Position numbers and translations under genes: made by a program. From the NCBI RefSeq assembly GCF_040744945.1, contig NZ_CP160453.1, positions 3,410,001 through 3,474,000 of the forward strand: 64,000 bases of DNA. Direction: 5' to 3'. Positions 54,840 through 63,154 of the stretch are shown here, piece by piece; the stretch's first letter is position 1, and the number at the start of each line of letters is the position of its first letter. The stretch comes from Saccharothrix sp. HUAS TT1 (GTDB taxonomy: Bacteria; Actinomycetota; Actinomycetes; Mycobacteriales; Pseudonocardiaceae). The notes below the pieces were generated by a model. It was not told the DNA's origin. It saw only the letters and a list, made by a program, of their open reading frames with translations, and made no database searches.

Positions 54840-57800
54840 ATGGCCAGACCGGAGGACCCGCTGCGGCCCGGGAGCCGTGAGCTGGGCGAGTTCGCGGCGG
54901 ACCTGCGCGCGCTGCGGGAACGGGCCGGTCGGCCGGCGTACCGGCAGCTCGCCCGGGACGCGCACTACTCGGCGGCGGCGCTGTCGGAGGCGGCGAACGG
55001 GCGGCGGCTGCCGAGCCTCGCGGTGACGCTGGCGTACGTGGGCGCGTGCGGCGGCGACGTCGTGGCGTGGGAGTCGCGCTGGCGCGCGCTCAGCGACCGG
55101 GTCGCGGACGCCAACCCGCGCACCCCGCCGGCCGCGACGCGGGCGCCGTACGCGGGGCTGGCGGCGTTCGAGGTGACGGACGCGGACCGCTTCTTCGGCC
55201 GCGACCGGGTGGTCGGCGAGCTGGTGGAGCTGGTCGCGGGCCGCCGGTTCGCGGGCGTGTTCGGCGCGTCCGGCTCGGGCAAGTCCTCGGTGCTGCGCGC
55301 GGGCCTGGTGGCGACGGCCGGCCGGCCCGCGGTCGTGCTCACGCCGGGGCCGCGGCCGGTGGAGGAGCTGGCGGTGCGGATCGCCGCGTTCTGCGGCAAG
55401 GACGCCGCCGCGCTGGCCGCCGAGTTCGCCGGCTACCCGGAGAACCTGCACCTGCGGGTCCGGCAGGCGCTCGTCGGCGGTGACGACGACCTGCTGCTCG
55501 TGGTCGACCAGTTCGAAGAGGTCTTCACGCTGTGCCCGGACCCGGCCGAGCGGGCCGCGTTCATCGCCGCGCTGACCACCGCCGCCACCGCGCCGACCAG
55601 CCGGACCAGGGTGGTGCTGGGCGTGCGGGCCGACTTCCTCGGCCACTGCGGGCAGCACCCGGAGCTGGTGGACGCGCTGCGCGGCGGGCACGTGCTGGTC
55701 GGCCCGATGACCGCGGACGAGCTGCGCGAGGCGATCGTGGCGCCCGCCGTCGCGGTCGGCTGCAAGGTGGAGACCGCGCTGGTCACCCGGCTGGTGGCGG
55801 ACGCGGCGGGCCAGCCGGCGGCGCTGCCGCTGGTGTCGCACGCGTTGCTGGAGACGTGGCGCAGGCGGCGCGGTGTCGCGCTGACCCTCGCGGCCTACGA
55901 GGAGGTCGGCGGGGTCGAGCACTCGATCGCCCGCAGCGCCGAGCAGGTCCACGCGGGCATGGGCCCAGGCCGGCGGGCCGTCGCCAAGGACGTGTTCCTG
56001 CGGCTGATCGCGGTCGGCGAGGGCACCGAGGACACCAAGCGCCGCGTCGCCCGCGCCGAGGTCGACCACCACGCCGAGGGCCGGGAGGTGCTGGCCGCGT
56101 TGGCGCAGGCCAGGCTGGTGGTGCTGAACCGGGACACGGTGGAGCTCGCGCACGAGGCGCTGATCCGGAACTGGCCGCGGCTGCGGGACTGGATCGCCGA
56201 GGACCGGGCCGGCCTGCGGGTGCGGCGGGTGCTGACCGAGGGCGCGCACGCGTGGGAGTCGCTGGACCGGGACCCCGGCGCGCTGTTCCGCGGCACGCGG
56301 TTGGCGCTGGTGCGCGAGTGGGCCGGCGGCAGGCGCCGACCGCGGCTGACGCCGGAGGAGGAGGCGTTCCTGAAGGCCAGCGTCGCGGCGGACGACGCGG
56401 TGCGGGTGGTCGAGCAGCGGCGCGCCCGCCGGCTGCGGCAGCTGGTGTCGGTGATGGGCGTGCTGCTGCTGCTCGCGGCCGGCGCGATCGTGTTCGCCGT
56501 CCACGCCGAGCGGTCCGCGACCGAGCAGCGCAACATCGCGCTGGCCCGCAAGGTGATCACCCAGGCGCGGGCGCTGCGTGACGCGCAGCCCGCGCTGTCG
56601 CTCCAGCTCACCCTGGCCGCGCACCGGCTCGCGCCGATGCCGGAGACGCGGGACGCGTTGTTCGGCGCGTTCGCCAAGCCCTACGCGACCTCGATCGACC
56701 TGGCCCGGTCGGCGGTGATCAGCCCGGACGGCGCGGTGCTCGCCGTGGTGGACGACAACAGCATCCGGGACGTGCGGCTGGTCGACGTCACCGACCCGCG
56801 CCGGCCCGCGCACCTGAGCGGGTTGTCCGGGCTGTCGGACGCGCGGGTGCTGGCGTTCGGCGCCGGCGGCTCGCGGGTCGCCGCGTCGGGGGCGGACTCG
56901 ATCGCGGTGTGGCGGGTGGACGACCCGCGCCACCCCGGCGCGCCCCTGGTGCTGACCGGCCCGGAGCTCACCGAGCCGCCGGTGTCGCTGGCGTTGTCGC
57001 CGGACGCCCGCTACCTCGTGGCGGGCTTCGCGTCCCGGTCCGCGCTGGCGTGGGACCTGGCCACCGGCGAGCCGCTGCCGCTGCCGCCGACCGGCGGGGC
57101 GTCCGGCGAGGTGGCGTTCCTGACCGGGCACGTGGCGGCGGTCGCCGCCGGCGACCGGCTGCTCGCGGTGGACGTCGACACCGGCGCCACCACCGTGCTG
57201 GCGTCCGGGACCGGGGCGGTCACCGCGCTCGCCGTCACCGACGACGGCCGCACGGTCGCGACGGCGGGTGACGACCGGGTGGTGCGGCTGTGGGAGGTGA
57301 CCGACCACCGCGCCCCGGCCACGCCGACCGGCGCGCTGCGGCACGACACCGACGTGCACGCCCTGGCGCTGGCCGAGGGCGGGCGGGTGCTCGCGACGGC
57401 GGGGGAGGACCGGACGGCGCGGCTGTGGGACGTGACCGACCGGTCCGCGCCGGTCCTGGTCGCCGCGCTGGACGGCCACCTCGGGCCGGTCACGGCGGTG
57501 GGCTTCGCGGGCGAGCGGGCGCTGCTCACCGCGGGCGGCGACCTGACCGTGCGGCTCACCGACATCACCGACCTGCCGGTGACGCAGTCCTCGCCGGTCC
57601 GCTCGGTGCTGGTGGCCGCCGACCGCGGGCTGGCCGCGACCGTCGACGTGCGGGGCGTGCTGCGGCTGGTCGACATCTCCGAGCCGCGCGGCCTGCGCAC
57701 CGCCTGGCCGCTGACCGCGCACCCCGGCCGGGTCCGAGCCGCCTCCCTGAGCCGGGACGGCGAGCACCTGGTGACGCTCGCGGAGGACGGGGCGGTCCGG

Positions 57801-58595
57801 GTGTGGCGCACCTCCAACCTGGCCGCGCCCGACCTGGCCGGCGAGGTCGGGCGGGCCGAGGCGGTGGCGTTCGACCCCGGCGGGCGGCACTTCGCCACCG
57901 GCGGCGCCGACGGGCTGACGCGCCTGTGGGACGTGGTGGCGCTGACCGAGGTGGCCGCGTTCTCGGACCGGGTCTCCCGCGACTCGCCGGTGAGCGTGGT
58001 CGCGTTCGACGAGACCGGCGACCGGCTGGTGGTCGTCAAGGCCGACGGGTGGACCGAGGAGTGGGAGTCGGCGGGCGCGGCGCCGCCGCGCCGCCGGTAC
58101 CTGGCGGCTCCGGCGGCGGTGGGGGTCGAGTCGGTGGCGCCGGCGCCGGACGGCAGGCTGGTGACGGTCGAGCAGGACGGCGACGCCGTGCTGTGGGGCG
58201 CGCCGGAACCGAGGTGGGACACGACGTCCGGCCTGCCGGTGCAGGTCGTCACGCCCCGGCCGCTCGGCACGACCGCGCAGGGGGTGGCGGTGCGCGGCGC
58301 CCTGGCGGCGATCGCCGCCGCGGACGGCAACCTGCGGCTGTACGACATCGGCGGGCGCGGCGAACCCCGCGAGGTGGCGGTGATCGAGGCGCACGCGACG
58401 GGGGTGAAGTCGGTGGCGTTCGCGTCGGACGGCCGGACGGTGGTGAGCGCGGGCGACTCGGTGATCCGGTTCTGGGAGACCGACGTCGAGCGGATCGCGC
58501 GCCGCGTGTGCGCCACCGCGCGGCCCCGGCTGACGGCGGGGCTGTGGGAGGGCTACTTCCAGGACGTCCCCTTCGACCCGCCGTGCGAGGACTGA
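54840..58595 (+). CDS. HTH - nSTAND NTPase - TM - WD40 repeat protein
   Basis: 1,251 residues from the ATG at 54840 (GGGAGGGTGAGG just upstream; an in-frame ATG at 54786 is worse). Domains in order: xenobiotic-response-type HTH (about 14-75, QLARDAHYSAAALSEAANG); a conserved leader PYAGLAAFEVTDADRFFGRD; nSTAND ATPase with P-loop GASGSGKSS (142-150), Walker B LLLVVDQFEE (Asp223) and GVRADFLGHC; winged-helix-like part; one membrane helix (about 535-555, VSVMGVLLLLAAGAIVFAV); then about 10-12 WD40 blades (VTALAVTDDGRTVATAGDDR, RLWEVTD, RLWDVTD); and a cysteine-bearing end. STAND proteins are signal-activated switches. This plan is frequent in large actinomycete genomes; the ligand and output are unknown. 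Monocistronic. Confidence 0.9.
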   Translation: MARPEDPLRPGSRELGEFAADLRALRERAGRPAYRQLARDAHYSAAALSEAANGRRLPSLAVTLAYVGACGGDVVAWESRWRALSDRVADANPRTPPAATRAPYAGLAAFEVTDADRFFGRDRVVGELVELVAGRRFAGVFGASGSGKSSVLRAGLVATAGRPAVVLTPGPRPVEELAVRIAAFCGKDAAALAAEFAGYPENLHLRVRQALVGGDDDLLLVVDQFEEVFTLCPDPAERAAFIAALTTAATAPTSRTRVVLGVRADFLGHCGQHPELVDALRGGHVLVGPMTADELREAIVAPAVAVGCKVETALVTRLVADAAGQPAALPLVSHALLETWRRRRGVALTLAAYEEVGGVEHSIARSAEQVHAGMGPGRRAVAKDVFLRLIAVGEGTEDTKRRVARAEVDHHAEGREVLAALAQARLVVLNRDTVELAHEALIRNWPRLRDWIAEDRAGLRVRRVLTEGAHAWESLDRDPGALFRGTRLALVREWAGGRRRPRLTPEEEAFLKASVAADDAVRVVEQRRARRLRQLVSVMGVLLLLAAGAIVFAVHAERSATEQRNIALARKVITQARALRDAQPALSLQLTLAAHRLAPMPETRDALFGAFAKPYATSIDLARSAVISPDGAVLAVVDDNSIRDVRLVDVTDPRRPAHLSGLSGLSDARVLAFGAGGSRVAASGADSIAVWRVDDPRHPGAPLVLTGPELTEPPVSLALSPDARYLVAGFASRSALAWDLATGEPLPLPPTGGASGEVAFLTGHVAAVAAGDRLLAVDVDTGATTVLASGTGAVTALAVTDDGRTVATAGDDRVVRLWEVTDHRAPATPTGALRHDTDVHALALAEGGRVLATAGEDRTARLWDVTDRSAPVLVAALDGHLGPVTAVGFAGERALLTAGGDLTVRLTDITDLPVTQSSPVRSVLVAADRGLAATVDVRGVLRLVDISEPRGLRTAWPLTAHPGRVRAASLSRDGEHLVTLAEDGAVRVWRTSNLAAPDLAGEVGRAEAVAFDPGGRHFATGGADGLTRLWDVVALTEVAAFSDRVSRDSPVSVVAFDETGDRLVVVKADGWTEEWESAGAAPPRRRYLAAPAAVGVESVAPAPDGRLVTVEQDGDAVLWGAPEPRWDTTSGLPVQVVTPRPLGTTAQGVAVRGALAAIAAADGNLRLYDIGGRGEPREVAVIEAHATGVKSVAFASDGRTVVSAGDSVIRFWETDVERIARRVCATARPRLTAGLWEGYFQDVPFDPPCED

Positions 58596-58673
58596 CGCGC
58601 GGCGCGTCCCCCTGCTTCAGTCCCCGCTGACAGCAAATTGCAAGATCACATCATGAAGTTTTCCCGCCACTCA

Positions 58674-58702
58674 TTGTGGCGGCGGACTTCACTCTCTAGA
58701 TT
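58674..58702 (+). promoter_or_regulatory. Promoter of the importer operon, with overlapping hairpin
   Basis: TTGTGG (58674-58679), a 17-base spacer and TAGATT (58697-58702), giving a start near 58709. The stem CCGCCAC/GTGGCGG around 58664-58681 overlaps the -35 and may be an operator or the terminator of the nSTAND gene. Confidence 0.65.
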
Positions 58703-58747
58703 GAGCCGGGTTGGCTGGGGTTGATCAACTGGGAAGAGGCGTTGCGC

Positions 58748-59515
58748 GTGCGTGCGCTCACCCGAGGACTGCTCGGTGTGGCCGGGTTCCTCGTCGTATG
58801 GGAGCTGTTCGGCCGGTCCCGGATGGTTCCCTCGGACTACTTGCCACCGCCGTCCGTCGTAGCGGTGGAGTTGCTGAAGCTGTTGGTGGACGAGGCTTTC
58901 CTGCGCGACGTGGTCGCGACGGTCCTCGCCCTCCTGATCGCGGTGGGGTTGTCGATCGCGATCGCCGTGCCGCTGGGGCTCGTCCTCGGCAGCGTGGCGT
59001 CCGTCCGGCACGCCACCCGCGCCGTGGTGGAGTTCCTGCGGCCGATCCCGTCGGTGGCGCTGATCCCGCTCGTGATCGTGCTGCTCGGCATCGGGCCGGA
59101 AACCAAGATCACCCTCGCGGTGTACGCGGCGGTCTGGCCCATCCTGTTCAACACCGTCTACGCGCTGGACGAGCTCGACCCCCTGCTGGTCGAGACGGCG
59201 CGGGCCTTCGGCTCCGGCCGGGTGCGCGTGCTCACCTCCGTCGCGCTGCCGTCCGCGCTGCCGTTCGTGCTGACCGGCATCCGGCTCGCGGCGACGACCA
59301 GCCTGGTCGTGGTGGTCAGCGTCGAACTGCTGGCCGGCGGCTCGGGCGGCATCGGCCAGTTCATCGGTGACGCGCGCAGCGGCGCCGGGCGGATGGACGT
59401 CGTCCTCGCCGGGACGGTCGTCGCGGGCGTGATCGGCTACCTGCTCAACGAGGGGCTGGAACGCGCGCAGCGCCGCTGGGTCGGCTGGAGCGCGGTCACC
59501 GGAGGTCGGTCGTGA
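58748..59515 (+). CDS. ABC transporter permease (SsuC/TauC type)
   Basis: 255 residues from GTG at 58748 with GGGAAGAGG upstream; a TTG at 58721 would add nine residues. Six membrane helices, beginning about residue 5 (GLLGVAGFLVVWELFG) and ending near 230. The EAA loop that meets the ATPase is ETARAFGSGRVRVLTSVALP. Members of the BPD_transp_1/TauC family import alkanesulfonates, taurine, nitrate, thiamine precursors or aromatic acids. Paired with a second permease, an ATPase and, 2.8 kb downstream, a binding protein. Confidence 0.92.
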   Translation: MRALTRGLLGVAGFLVVWELFGRSRMVPSDYLPPPSVVAVELLKLLVDEAFLRDVVATVLALLIAVGLSIAIAVPLGLVLGSVASVRHATRAVVEFLRPIPSVALIPLVIVLLGIGPETKITLAVYAAVWPILFNTVYALDELDPLLVETARAFGSGRVRVLTSVALPSALPFVLTGIRLAATTSLVVVVSVELLAGGSGGIGQFIGDARSGAGRMDVVLAGTVVAGVIGYLLNEGLERAQRRWVGWSAVTGGRS

Positions 59516-60318
59516 ACCGTTTCGTCCAGCGGTGGGCCGTGTTCGTCGGTCTCGTCGTGGTGTGGGAGTTGGCGACCCGGCTCGCCGACGACACGTTCTT
59601 CCCGCCCCCGTCCGAGATCGCCGTCGCGGCGCAGCAGTTGTGGTTCTCCGGCTCCGCCGGGGACCTGTTCCTCACCGACACGGTGTTCGAGCACGTGCTG
59701 CCGAGCATCGGTCGGCTCCTGGCCGGGTGGGGCATCGCCGCCGTGCTCGGCATCTCGCTCGGCCTGGCGCTCGGCCGTTCCGCGACGGCCACCGAGTACG
59801 CCGGGCCGCTGCTGACGTTCATGCGCTCGATCCCGCCACCGCTGCTGGTGCCGGTGTTCCTGCTCGTGTTCAGCGTCGGCACCCGGATGCAGCTCGCCAC
59901 GATCGTCTTCGGCGTGGTGTGGCCGATCCTGCTCAACAGCGTCGACGGCGCCCGCTCCGTCGACGCCACGAAGTTCGAGACCTCGGCGGTGTTCCGCATC
60001 CCCAAGGCGCAGTGGGTCCTCGGTGTCGTCCTGCCTTCCGCAGCACCGAAGATCTTCGCCGGGTTGCGGGTCTCCCTGTCGCTGTCGCTGGTGCTCATGG
60101 TCGTGTCCGAACTGATCGGAACCGACAACGGGATCGGGTCGCAACTGCTCGTCGCACAGCGCGAGTTCGACTTCCCCGACATGTGGGCCGGGATCATCCT
60201 GCTGGGTGTCCTCGGCTACGCCCTCAACACCGTGCTCCTCGGCTTCGAGCGCAAAGCCCTTGCGTGGCAACCGAAGCAGGAGGAGCGCACCCCCGCGACG
60301 GTGGAGGAAAAATCATGA
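59512..60318 (+). CDS. ABC transporter permease, second subunit
   Basis: 268 residues, GTG in the stop of the first permease. Same family (MNRFVQRWAVFVGLVVVWEL) with six helices and EAA loop ETSAVFRIPKAQWVLGVVLP. Two different TauC-type permeases in one operon imply a heterodimeric channel, less usual than the homodimers of the SsuC/TauC family. The C-terminus is polar (QPKQEERTPATVEEKS). The ATPase ATG overlaps its stop (ATGA). Confidence 0.92.
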   Translation: MNRFVQRWAVFVGLVVVWELATRLADDTFFPPPSEIAVAAQQLWFSGSAGDLFLTDTVFEHVLPSIGRLLAGWGIAAVLGISLGLALGRSATATEYAGPLLTFMRSIPPPLLVPVFLLVFSVGTRMQLATIVFGVVWPILLNSVDGARSVDATKFETSAVFRIPKAQWVLGVVLPSAAPKIFAGLRVSLSLSLVLMVVSELIGTDNGIGSQLLVAQREFDFPDMWAGIILLGVLGYALNTVLLGFERKALAWQPKQEERTPATVEEKS

Positions 60319-61196
60319 CCGCGATGCTCGAAGTGGCCGACCTCGGCCACACCTACCAGGCGAAGGACGGCGCGCACACCGCGATCGCCGACCTGTCGTT
60401 CACCGTCGGCGCCGGCGAGCTGGTCTGCGTGGTCGGTCCGTCCGGCTGCGGCAAGTCCACGCTGCTGCGCACCATCTCCGGCCTGATCCGGCCGACCCGG
60501 GGCGAAGTCAGCCTGCACGGCAACGAGGTGCACGGCGTGCCGGACGACCTGGCCGTGGTGTTCCAGGACTACAGCCGCTCGCTGTTCCCCTGGCTGACCG
60601 TGCAGAAGAACGTCGAGTTCCCGCTTCGCCGCACCCTGGGCCGGGCCGAGCGCCGGGCCCGCGCGGCCGAGGCGCTGGAGTGGGTCGGCCTGTCCGGCGC
60701 CGGCCGCAAGTACCCGTGGCAGCTGTCCGGCGGCATGCAGCAGCGGGTGGCGATCGCCCGCGCGCTGGCCTACCGGCCCGCGCTGCTGCTCATGGACGAG
60801 CCGTTCGCCTCGGTGGACGCGCAGACCCGGTTCGAGCTGGAGGACCTGCTGCTGAAGGTGCGCACCGAGCAGGACACGACCGTCCTCGTGGTGACGCACG
60901 ACATCGACGAGAGCGTCTACCTGGGCGACCGGATCCTGGTGCTGTCCACCTCGCCCGCGTCCGTGGTGGCCGACCTGAAGGTCGACCTGCCCGCGCAGCG
61001 CGACCAGATCACCACCCGCGAGTCCGAGGAGTTCGTGGCGCTGCGGGCGGAGGTGGCGCGGCTGCTCAACGTCGGCAAGACCTCCGAGGCGGTCCGCGCG
61101 CGGCGCGAGGCGAACGAGCAGCAGGCGGCGAAGTGGGCCGAGGCGGAGCGCGCCGAGGTCTCCCGCGCCGAGGCCGAGGAGCGCGCCACGACGTGA
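60315..61196 (+). CDS. ABC transporter ATP-binding protein
   Basis: 293 residues, cytoplasmic. Walker A GPSGCGKSTLLRTISGL, Q-loop VFQDYSRSLFPWLT, signature LSGGMQQRVAIARAL, Walker B LLLMDEPFASVDAQ, H-loop VVTHDIDESVYLGDR. Closest in pattern to the SsuB/TauB/NrtD group (QDYSRSLFPWLTV). A long charged C-terminal helix (about 250-293, RREANEQQAAKWAEAERAEV) extends beyond the usual 250-260 aa. Last gene of the permease-permease-ATPase operon. Confidence 0.94.
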   Translation: MTAMLEVADLGHTYQAKDGAHTAIADLSFTVGAGELVCVVGPSGCGKSTLLRTISGLIRPTRGEVSLHGNEVHGVPDDLAVVFQDYSRSLFPWLTVQKNVEFPLRRTLGRAERRARAAEALEWVGLSGAGRKYPWQLSGGMQQRVAIARALAYRPALLLMDEPFASVDAQTRFELEDLLLKVRTEQDTTVLVVTHDIDESVYLGDRILVLSTSPASVVADLKVDLPAQRDQITTRESEEFVALRAEVARLLNVGKTSEAVRARREANEQQAAKWAEAERAEVSRAEAEERATT

Positions 61197-61763
61197 GGCG
61201 CGTGTCCGTGGACTGAAGGGACCGCCCGACGGGCGATCCGTGGCTTGTCGGCCCTCTCAGGGCCGTCCTGCGGGTCGCCCGTTGTGCTGTCCGGAGAACC
61301 GCCCGGCGCCGTCCCGGCAAGGCCGTCCCGCAGGCTGGTTTCGATGAGGATCGTTCACAACGATTCGACATCTTTATCGCCCGGCGAAGATCGTCGAGGG
61401 CCGCTGGTGATCATCGCGCCGTCATCGGCCGATCACGCCCCGTGGAGGTCGGCGGCTATTCCCGCGGCGTCGCCGCACTATTGCATCGGTGATTCCTATG
61501 GCGCCGGTGGTCGGCGCTGCGCTATTCCGGGGGTGTGTTCGGCCGGCCACCGGGTGGAAATTGGCGGCGAATGCGCCCGGCGGCGGTCGGGTCCGACCCC
61601 TCGCGGCGGACTTCGAATGTCCTTGCCGAGGGATTCGCCCCGAGCCCCGTTCCACTTCCGCCGGACATTCGGTTGCGGTGTCGCGGAACAGGGGTCGGGG
61701 GATCCGTTCAGTTCACGGTCCGTTTTCCGGGAAAGCGGTCCCGTTAATCGTAAGATGGTCTGC
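61197..61763. other. 567-base gap between the importer operon and the hydroxylase gene
   Basis: No convincing coding region: short open frames here lack the family matches and codon bias of their neighbours. A CGGCCCT-CTC-AGGGCCG hairpin (61249-61265) probably ends the importer operon. At 61717-61742 GGTCCGTTTTCC/GGGAAAGCGGTCC forms an imperfect stem that can end the convergent hydroxylase gene. Between them, an ATCGT-TCACA-ACGAT palindrome (61350-61364) stands in AT-richer sequence. Confidence 0.55.
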
Positions 61764-63011
61764 TCAGGGCCCCACGTAGTTTTGGGCGAAATAGCCCGCG
61801 GACGACCCGGAGGCGATGAGGTGTTCGAGCCGGGCTTGGCCCAACCGGCTCAGGAACGGCTCCGGCGACCGGTGGATCATGAACACCATCCACTGCGAGA
61901 ACTCCTGCGCACGCCACACCCGCCGCAGGCAGGTGTCGGAGTACGCCCGCAGGCCCGTCTCATCACCCGTTCGGTGGTACCTCGTCAGGGCGTCGGCCAG
62001 CACCTCGGCGTCGTGCAGGGCGAGGTTCATCCCCTTCGCCCCCACCGGCGTGATGATGTGCGCCGCGTCGCCGAGGAGGTACAGGTTGCCGTGGTTCATC
62101 GGCTCGACCACGTGGCTGCGCATGTCCAGGATGCGCTTCTCCACGATGCGCCCCTCGGTGAGCTTCCAGTCGGAGTCCCGCAGCGCCAACCTCTTGTGCA
62201 GTTCCGCCCACACCCGCTCGTCCGGCCAGTTGTCCACCGTGTCGTCCACCGGGACTTGGAGGTAGTAGCGGGAAACCGTAGAACTGCGGAGCATGTGGCC
62301 CGCGAATCCGTCCGGGTGAAGCGCGTAAATCACCTTGTGGGTGGATGGCGGCGCCTCGGCCAGGATGCTCAGCCACTCGATGCCGTGCTGGTGGCTGAAC
62401 TCCTGCACCGCGCCCGGCGGGATGCTGCGCCGCGCCACGCCGTGGAACCCGTCCGCGCCGGCGATGAACGAGCAGTCCAGCCGCTCCCGCGTCCCGTCGG
62501 CGTTCGTCCAGGTCAGGACCGGTTCGGAGGACTCGATCCGGTCCAGTTCGACGTCCGTGACGGACCACCGGACGTCCCCGGCCTGATCGTCGACGTAGTG
62601 CCGCACGAGGTCCTGGACGACCTCCTGCTGCGGGTAGATGTAGTGCGTTTGGCCGTCGTACAACGTGGCGTAGTCCACTTCGTGGGCTTCGCCGTTCACC
62701 CGGAATTCGCAAGCGCCGTGCCTGTCCGCCTCTTGGAGCAACCGGTCCGCGAGACCGTGCTCGGTCAACATTTGCACCGCGCGGTGCTCCAGGACGCCGG
62801 CGCGGGGCCGGGTCTCGATGTACTCACGGGTGCCTTTTTCCAGCACAACGCAGGGGATTCCGGCTTCGCGGAGCAGGTTCCCCAAGGTCAATCCCGCGGG
62901 GCCCGCTCCGACGATGCCAACCGGTCGCCGGTTGCTCTGTACGGCCCATTCCGCGTCAAGATCGCTCACCGCATACCCCAACCTCTGGACAGCCTGTGCA
63001 AAGATGCTCAC
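61764..63011 (-). CDS. pobA: 4-hydroxybenzoate 3-monooxygenase
   Basis: FAD-dependent aromatic hydroxylase, 415 residues, that turns 4-hydroxybenzoate into protocatechuate with NAD(P)H and oxygen. FAD motif VGIVGAGPAGLTLGNLL; the family motif TRPRAGVLEHRAVQML contacting substrate and FAD; DG motif IAGADGFHGVARRSIP; second FAD motif YLLGDAAHIITPVGAKGMNLALHD. The N-terminus is about 28 residues longer than in standard PobA; GTG at 62969 (VSDLDAEWAV) with TTGGGG upstream would give 401 residues and may be the real start. It lies between the ATPase and binding-protein genes of the importer, in the opposite direction, which ties the importer to an aromatic acid. No protocatechuate pathway genes are in the window. 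Confidence 0.9.
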   Translation of the reverse strand: MSIFAQAVQRLGYAVSDLDAEWAVQSNRRPVGIVGAGPAGLTLGNLLREAGIPCVVLEKGTREYIETRPRAGVLEHRAVQMLTEHGLADRLLQEADRHGACEFRVNGEAHEVDYATLYDGQTHYIYPQQEVVQDLVRHYVDDQAGDVRWSVTDVELDRIESSEPVLTWTNADGTRERLDCSFIAGADGFHGVARRSIPPGAVQEFSHQHGIEWLSILAEAPPSTHKVIYALHPDGFAGHMLRSSTVSRYYLQVPVDDTVDNWPDERVWAELHKRLALRDSDWKLTEGRIVEKRILDMRSHVVEPMNHGNLYLLGDAAHIITPVGAKGMNLALHDAEVLADALTRYHRTGDETGLRAYSDTCLRRVWRAQEFSQWMVFMIHRSPEPFLSRLGQARLEHLIASGSSAGYFAQNYVGP

Positions 63012-63154
63012 CGAAGGTAGTGGATCAGCCTTCGAGTGTCGGTCGACTGGGGTCTTGCCGACCCGCTCGTGTCACTTTGAGTGGTTCCGCAGCGCCCCCG
63101 TCGCCCGTGCATCCTGCCCCCGCAAAGTCGTCACTCCAACAGGAGATTCCCCCC

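Noticed and set aside
54699..58394. 1,231-residue open frame on the minus strand
   Set aside because: Shadow of the nSTAND-WD40 gene in very high GC DNA; the translation is Arg/Gln/His/Pro-rich with no domain.
61489..61779. Small genes in the gap between the importer operon and pobA
   Set aside because: Short overlapping frames without ribosome binding sites, family matches or consistent codon bias.
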